Shown in pieces: positions 58,464 to 64,000 of a stretch of 64,000 bases of DNA. The position numbers were made by a program, and so were the translations under genes. Below the pieces are notes generated by a model. That model did not search any database and had not been told where the DNA came from. It saw nothing but the letters and a program-made list of their open reading frames with translations. This DNA comes from Rhodocollybia butyracea. Lineage: Eukaryota; Basidiomycota; Agaricomycetes; Agaricales; Omphalotaceae. How positions within the stretch are numbered: position 1 is the stretch's first letter; each line of letters starts with the position of its first letter. The DNA is taken from contig JADNRY010000129.1 of assembly GCA_015501585.1 (NCBI GenBank), positions 62,001-126,000 of the forward strand. Reading direction: 5' to 3'.

Positions 58464-60911
58464 TTATTGCCCTGTCAATGCACCAACACTCTCCCAGAAA
58501 CTGTGGACCAGTTTGAGCATTGGAATAAACCTCAACAGAAAATTTGACTTACTTGCATCGTGAAAGTTGGCTCTGATCAACAGAAGTGACATGGACGTCG
58601 GTGTTGTTGTCGAAAGTTTTGTTAAAGAGCATCACAGTGTTGGCTTCTGAGTAGAGCTCCCAAGGCGGTGTAACGGTTGGAGCTATCTTGTCATTGGGGT
58701 TTTGCGAAACCACGAATGCCAAGAAACCTCCTTGGAATGCCTCAAGGAATTGGGTGTTGTTAAAGGGAGGCCCACCTGGTTGGCTGTAATATAGTTTAGG
58801 CATTTTTTTATGCACCAAGCCAATATGGCTATCCTACCTCGTGAAATAGTATATAATGTCTTGTCCGTGGTGTGCAGGAGGTATTGCTAGTAAAGGTCAG
58901 TATCTTAAATATATATCCGTTCCTGTACATACCGAATTGCCCCTGTTAGCTTAAGTGAGATATGCGTCTACTTGATAAACATTTGGAAACGTACCTTCCA
59001 AGCATTTTTCGGAAACGCACTTAAAAGATAAAATGTAGGACAAATGAAAATCGCTATCCCCCTCAGTTAGTGAAGGATTGTTCAAAAAGGTGGCTCGAAA
59101 ATTCGTACAGTCGCCCATGATTAGGTTGTTTTGTTCGATTGGCGTGCCCAAGTTCGCATAGAGCTCGGCGGTCTGCTCGGCTTGCCGTGGTCCGAATTTC
59201 GGAAAGAGCATGCTGGCATAGACTGATGCGCTCATTGGGTTATACTGATTGACGAAAATGTGGCCTTCATTCGTGTTGGTGATAGCAAGGATTGCTTTCT
59301 GTGTAGATTACATGGTCAGAATATTGATAAGACGGCAGAACCAAGTACACTGGCTTACTCCGTTGACTTTCCCCTGCTTCAACGATTCTATGGGACGTTG
59401 TTTGATGAATGTCCCATCTACTACTGGTCCAAAGACAAAAGTGCCGAAGAAACCCCCGGCGGTGATGTTAGCATTAATCGCCCCAAGGGTATTGGCATCC
59501 ACAGATCGGAGGCAGGCCAACGAGTTGGCTACGGAATTGCAACTAGAGCCAATGATTAGGATGAGAAGAACAGATTTGATATCAGGTTGACGGGAAGATA
59601 AACAAACTTTGTTTGAGCAACAATCTCAGAGTATAGTAACTAAGGATCAAGAAGTCCTTGTTAGTACTAAGGATGTAGTGAATAAGTAGAAGGAGTATAC
59701 CTCGGGAACAGTGTCATTGTACAGATACTGGGATGGTAGGGAAGTTGAGCTCGTTATGGCTCCTCGAAATAGCTGTGGGGAAGTTTGGCCATCCTGAGCC
59801 ACAATGTGTTGTATTGCAGATCCAGCACCTATGAATTTTCAATTCGAACTTGAAGTGTTAGATGCAAAAAAAAGCGTCCAAACCTGCACTCTCTCCCCAG
59901 ATTGTCACCTTCGTTGGATCACCGCCAAACTTGGAGATCTACATTATGGTTCACGGGTAGTAAGGATCGACTTTGATAGATAAGAAAGGATTTTTACATG
60001 AGACTGTATCCAGCGCAATGCGAAATGTTGGTCAACTACATCCGATCAGATATCAGCCACGTCGCGGAAGAGGTAGTAGATCAAACTGACGTATTCCAGC
60101 ATTGAGATCGCCATTTTCTTTGACTTCTGATCCTGGAAGGAAACCTAGTATCAAGACAAAACTTAGTTTGAGAGGGAGAGTAAAAAGAGGTCCTCAAGAC
60201 GAACCAAAAAGTCCTAGTCTGTATTGTATAATAACCAGCACTATTTCGTTGTGGGCCTCGGTCATGAGGTCGGAACCGTTAAACATAAGGGCGTCGCCTT
60301 CAGTGTAACTGCAGAAAGAAGTTTAACTTTAGCAAATCAGACAGAATTTAGTAGTTTTACCCTCCGCCGTGAATCCAGACCAGAACTGGCAAAGGTTCAG
60401 TCGGAACTGTATCTCCAGGGAAGTAAGTACTTGAGAACGTGTCAATGGATACATCATGCGCAACAGATGAGTAAAAATCACTTCAAGAACAAGCAGTCCT
60501 CAGTTTCCATTTCCATTACCGACTGTCTTTTGTTGATTGCCTCAAGAGGGTTGGTGGGAGCTGTCCCCATAACTGCTTGGAAACACGGTATAGGGTTCGC
60601 GTTAGCTTGCTGGACAACACCATCGTCGTTTGCGGGAGCTTGAGGTGCTCTGAAACGCAATTCACCTGCGGATGTGTCTATTAGCAGCTGGTCGTGGTTC
60701 ATAGAAAGCACTAACCAGTAGGTGGGGCCGCATACCGCATACCAAGATAACTGGTGACATTGTTAAGCGAGTCAAAGACACCCTGATACTTTGCATATCC
60801 TAGATCGATGATGGGGACGTCGTTGTTATTCCGGGAATGGATGTGAGGAGAAGGGGATGCTACTGCGAAAGGCAGCAGGATAGCGAGTACGGCGAATCCC
60901 AATATCGTCAT
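58464..60911 (-). CDS. Type-B carboxylesterase/lipase, array copy 3 (intact)
   Basis: Sixteen exons in the same arrangement as copy 1, checked exon by exon for frame. Signal MTILGFAVLAILLPFAVA, then YLGMRYAAPPTG, EDCLFL, an HGGGY oxyanion turn, GLFGFLPGSEVKENGDLNAG, IWGESAG (nucleophile) and AIPPAHHGQD around the catalytic His. The last exons end FWESVGALTGQ. The catalytic-His context is HGQD rather than HGED. The 10-nt GGGCAATTCG exon (58931-58940) is conserved. It is the most diverged of the three and its promoter has TATAAAAG at 60957-60964. Expected to be a secreted esterase; substrate unknown. Confidence 0.9.
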
Positions 60912-62780
60912 TTTAGTTGGAGAAATTAGCGTAATGCATGAAGGTTTTCTTTTCAGGCTTTTATACACCAGAGTTCGCTTGTAGCGTACCGATATGAGGA
61001 GAGTACTGAGTCAACCGGGGCCAACTCGCCGTCGAATAATATAACTTTAGTAGCCAGATTATCCGGCTCGAGCGGAAGAACTGTATTTATGGCAGCTCAC
61101 ACGAGAACCACAAGAAGCCTCAAGGGAAAGGAGGTGTGAAAATCGAAACAAACTTAGGTCAGTCCAATGTTGTTCTCATTATGCGACAAAGATGTACACC
61201 ACGTACGGAATTCAAGGTACATCTTCAGACGTCAACATGGCGAGCATGATAAGGCATGATCCTCTGGCAACTTTGGAAGGAGTTCAACAGTAAATGCGTT
61301 TTTGGACACACGCGTGTTAATACCGGATATCTTTTCCCAACCCGACCCATACAGATTAGCATCATCAGATAAGTGGCCGTTGAGTTGGTGCGCAATGACT
61401 CGAGAGTAGCTCTAAATGAGTCCAACTAACTCTGTGGAAGTGAGGCTGTGTTTTCGGTATTAGAGTACGGAACGTTCGAAAGACACCCGTCCTGCACCTG
61501 AGCATCTTTCTCTGCCGAAATTAAAGTGCCTGTCTCTCTCTTTTGACCCTCCCACAATCCATTTCCCTTGGAAGATTTGTCTGTATCACGCTTGACATTC
61601 TGTCGTAGTTCAAACTTCATGTTCATTCCTTCAAGGTAGCCAAAGCCCACAGTGGGATTTTCATTCGGTCTTTGCCTTCCGCAACCCTTGCAGTATGAGT
61701 GTAGTCACTAGAGTACAAATGGATTCTGAACGAAATAACTATTTTCAGCTCGGAACTTGCAACGGAGAATGAGTTCTTACTGACCTCGTCCGTTATGTAT
61801 GTCAAAAAATTATCCTTTCACATGTACCTCTAGACTTTGGACAGACAGAATTCTTTCATTCCAATTTACCCTATCGTGGGTCCTAGTTGGGCCTTAGTTG
61901 GGTTGAGTAGATCATCGGAACATCCCAGTGTGGCAGTGTGTACTTGAGTCTACAAAAATAGCTTCTTGATCCCTAGATGCTGTCACGGTCCGACGCCCAG
62001 CCTCTGAGCCTCTGAAGTCGAAGGCAGTGATGGCCTCCTTGGATATTGAAGGTGACAATGTTGAAAACAAGCACGTCGGTAGTTACAGATGAAGAGCGCT
62101 TGGAGTCAAAATTGCTTGGGGTCACTACAGTATTTCCGAAATCCTTCCCAGTATCACATGTACCCAGTCATGTATCCTCCTGCTGTATAGGGAGCAGCTG
62201 TTAAGCTGTAATACATTGTTCGTGTAGGGTCGTTCAAAGGCTTGCGATTTCTACTGCAGCCTATGTGTAGTAGGAGAGCCGTGCTTGTCTGACTCGAGAG
62301 AGAAACATAGAGACCTAACTTCATGCAGAGAGGTCAGATCTTCTGGCTGAGTCCTGTTGTCACGGAACAAACCGACACAAGGGTCCAGGGATGATTGTTG
62401 CTTCGCTGAGCATATGCTGGCGTTCCAGCACAGCCAAGCTACAGTGACGACGAAGATGTTGAGCCTCAGATCTTTGTCGCAGGCTGAACGTTGAACGTTG
62501 AAGAGCAAGTTGAACAAGAGAGTTTGCAAATTGATTGAAATAATAATTATCAACGTGGGCGTCTAAATTACGAGATGACGTCTACAGTGGAGCACACAAC
62601 TCAGTTTCATTTTTCAGGCTGTAACGAGTTGTCTCGTCATCTACGAACTTGGCGAGATTAGGCTCTGATGGTCCCTGCTCTTCTACATCAACTACAACGG
62701 TTACAGCAATACCTGCTTCTAATTCGCTACTCTCTTCATCCCCAACTCCCTCATCCTCTTCGTTCTCATTGACCACAACG
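60912..62780. other. Intergenic
   Basis: Promoter of copy 3, with the GGAGGTGTGAAAATCGAA block at 61130-61147. The rest has no supported gene. A minus-strand frame at 62251-62553 has a hydrophobic stretch but no other support. Confidence 0.5.
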
Positions 62781-64000
62781 ATGTCCACGAATTCCAAGCC
62801 TGTACATGCACCTTCCAAACGCCCACCTCGAAAATCATCGCGACCAGCGACAGCTCCTGCGAAAGAAGATGTTGCTTTATTGCCTTCGCTCCAGAGTTCC
62901 GACAGGAAACAGCTTCACTTTTTGGCACCAAATAACTCCAATATGCAGACGCTGAATGAAGACGATGCTGCGTCGGATAGTACAAATTCACTCCCCACAA
63001 CGCCATTTGAACCGGCGATGGGCTTAGGGCTTGCAACGAGCACCAGCAATACAGGTTCGATGTATGACACGCCTATGTTATACAAAGATTCGCCAGAAAT
63101 CGTGTCATCGTCTTCGACATTATCGTCACTAACACAATCAACGTCAGCAATGAGCATGTACAAACAATCAACAGCTTATGACTGGTCAGTGTTCATGTCG
63201 GCGTATGCGTCAGGCAGATGGGATCCACACAAGACTCCCAATCCTCCCGCAGGTGGCTCGCCTTCGATGCGGATGCTCGGAGCGATGCCAGTGGATATGG
63301 CGTCGACAAATATTGCATTGGCCGTGAATACAGGTTCAGGCGAAATTGACTCTGCTGAAATAGATCAGGCAAGCTTAAGGACAACGACGGACAGAAATTC
63401 GCCATATCTTAAATCTGTCCCCACTCATCGGATGCGCAATTCATTTTCCACTTCCTCATCTTTGAGTAACTCACGAAAACATATATCCTCTGTGCCACTT
63501 GGATTAAGCCACAGCGCTGGCACCTCTAGTGCTGCTGTCGAGCCCCCGAACTCTTCGCAAAAAGCCAAAGGTGGCTTATTTCTCAATCTACCTAGTCTGG
63601 GCTTGGGACTAGACCCTTCGCCTATTGTATCCCCCCACAACGTCGCGTTACAGAGTAACGCACTATATTCGAATTCGCATCATGATGAAGTCAGGTATAC
63701 AAGGTAAGTTCGGCACATTTTGTTACGGCTGCGCTTCCTCATTTCCTTATTACAGCAAATACGTCACTCCCTCAGAATCAGCCGCACCTGCACCCCGTCC
63801 GACCCCACCCCTTCCGCTTTCACTCTCGAAATCGTCTCCCTCTTCCCAAGCCTCAATAACAGGTGGATATCCAGCGACTGCCACAGCCGGGAGTTTTACA
63901 CCGTATCATCTTCCGGCCCAATTTCATCCAAACCATAATGCCAATGCAACACATCACAATGGATCGAGTTCTAGTGCCACCTCGTCGTACCCACCAAAGA
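62781..64000 (+). CDS. Ser/Thr-rich protein of unknown function, 5' part
   Basis: Exon 1 runs from the ATG at 62781 to 63703. A 52-nt intron follows (GTAAGT...TACAG) and exon 2 opens at 63756 and runs off the window end. The frame is open upstream of 62781 but has no other ATG. About 390 residues are visible: a basic KRPPRKSSRPATAP segment, Ser/Thr-rich low complexity, one ordered-looking motif (AYDWSVFMSAYASGRWDPHKTPNPP, about residues 135-160, here named by position), then more Ser/Pro/His-rich sequence. No domain is recognised in the visible part; a folded or catalytic region may lie beyond 64000. Confidence 0.75.

Overview
The window is nuclear DNA from a filamentous basidiomycete, almost certainly a mushroom-forming Agaricomycete. 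The reasons are dense genes split by many 48-60 nt introns, fungal families such as F-box, cupredoxin/serine-rich membrane proteins, A1 aspartic protease, type-B carboxylesterases and a bZIP factor, lysine made through homocitrate, and a secreted class II Mn-type peroxidase, which points to a lignin-decaying or litter-decaying lifestyle. All gene models were built by hand from reading frame, splice signals and family motifs. Exon coordinates are given inside the evidence.

Layout. 0-2 kb: a cupredoxin-type membrane protein (minus). 2.6-10.07 kb: a tandem duplication carrying two F-box genes (minus) and a stranded copy of the 5' end of the next gene. 10.0-13.2 kb: a long Ser/Pro-rich coiled-coil protein (plus). 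13.6-15.6 kb: a secreted aspartic protease (minus). 16.6-19.5 kb: two tandem crotonase-family genes with PTS1-like ends (minus). 20.5-22.4 kb: a type I DnaJ (minus), divergent from an RCM1/NSUN5-type rRNA methyltransferase (22.8-25.1 kb, plus). 25.9-26.9 kb: a bZIP factor. 28.6-31.0 kb: an unrecognised array of repeated two-exon modules, partly broken. 32.7-34.3 kb: uracil-DNA glycosylase (minus), back to back with dolichol kinase SEC59 (34.5-37.7 kb, plus). 38.2-42.7 kb: two tandem cupredoxin/TM genes (minus). 44.4-46.2 kb: homocitrate synthase (minus). 48.0-49.9 kb: Mn-peroxidase-type class II peroxidase (minus). 51.5-60.9 kb: three tandem type-B carboxylesterases (minus). 62.8 kb to the end: start of a Ser/Thr-rich protein (plus, runs off the window).

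Three themes run through the window. (1) Local tandem duplication: F-box, crotonase, cupredoxin and carboxylesterase genes are all present as adjacent copies. (2) Extreme exon fragmentation: 6, 7, 10, 11, 15 and 16 nt exons are needed to keep conserved residues, including the heme-ligand His of the peroxidase and the Asp of the DnaJ HPD motif. Several introns begin with GC instead of GT, and one start codon is split by an intron. (3) Single-base length changes break the frame of one copy in four of the duplicated families, the single-copy UNG gene and the module array. Nearly all fall in short homopolymer runs, so consensus-sequence error and real gene decay must be told apart before pseudogenes are declared.
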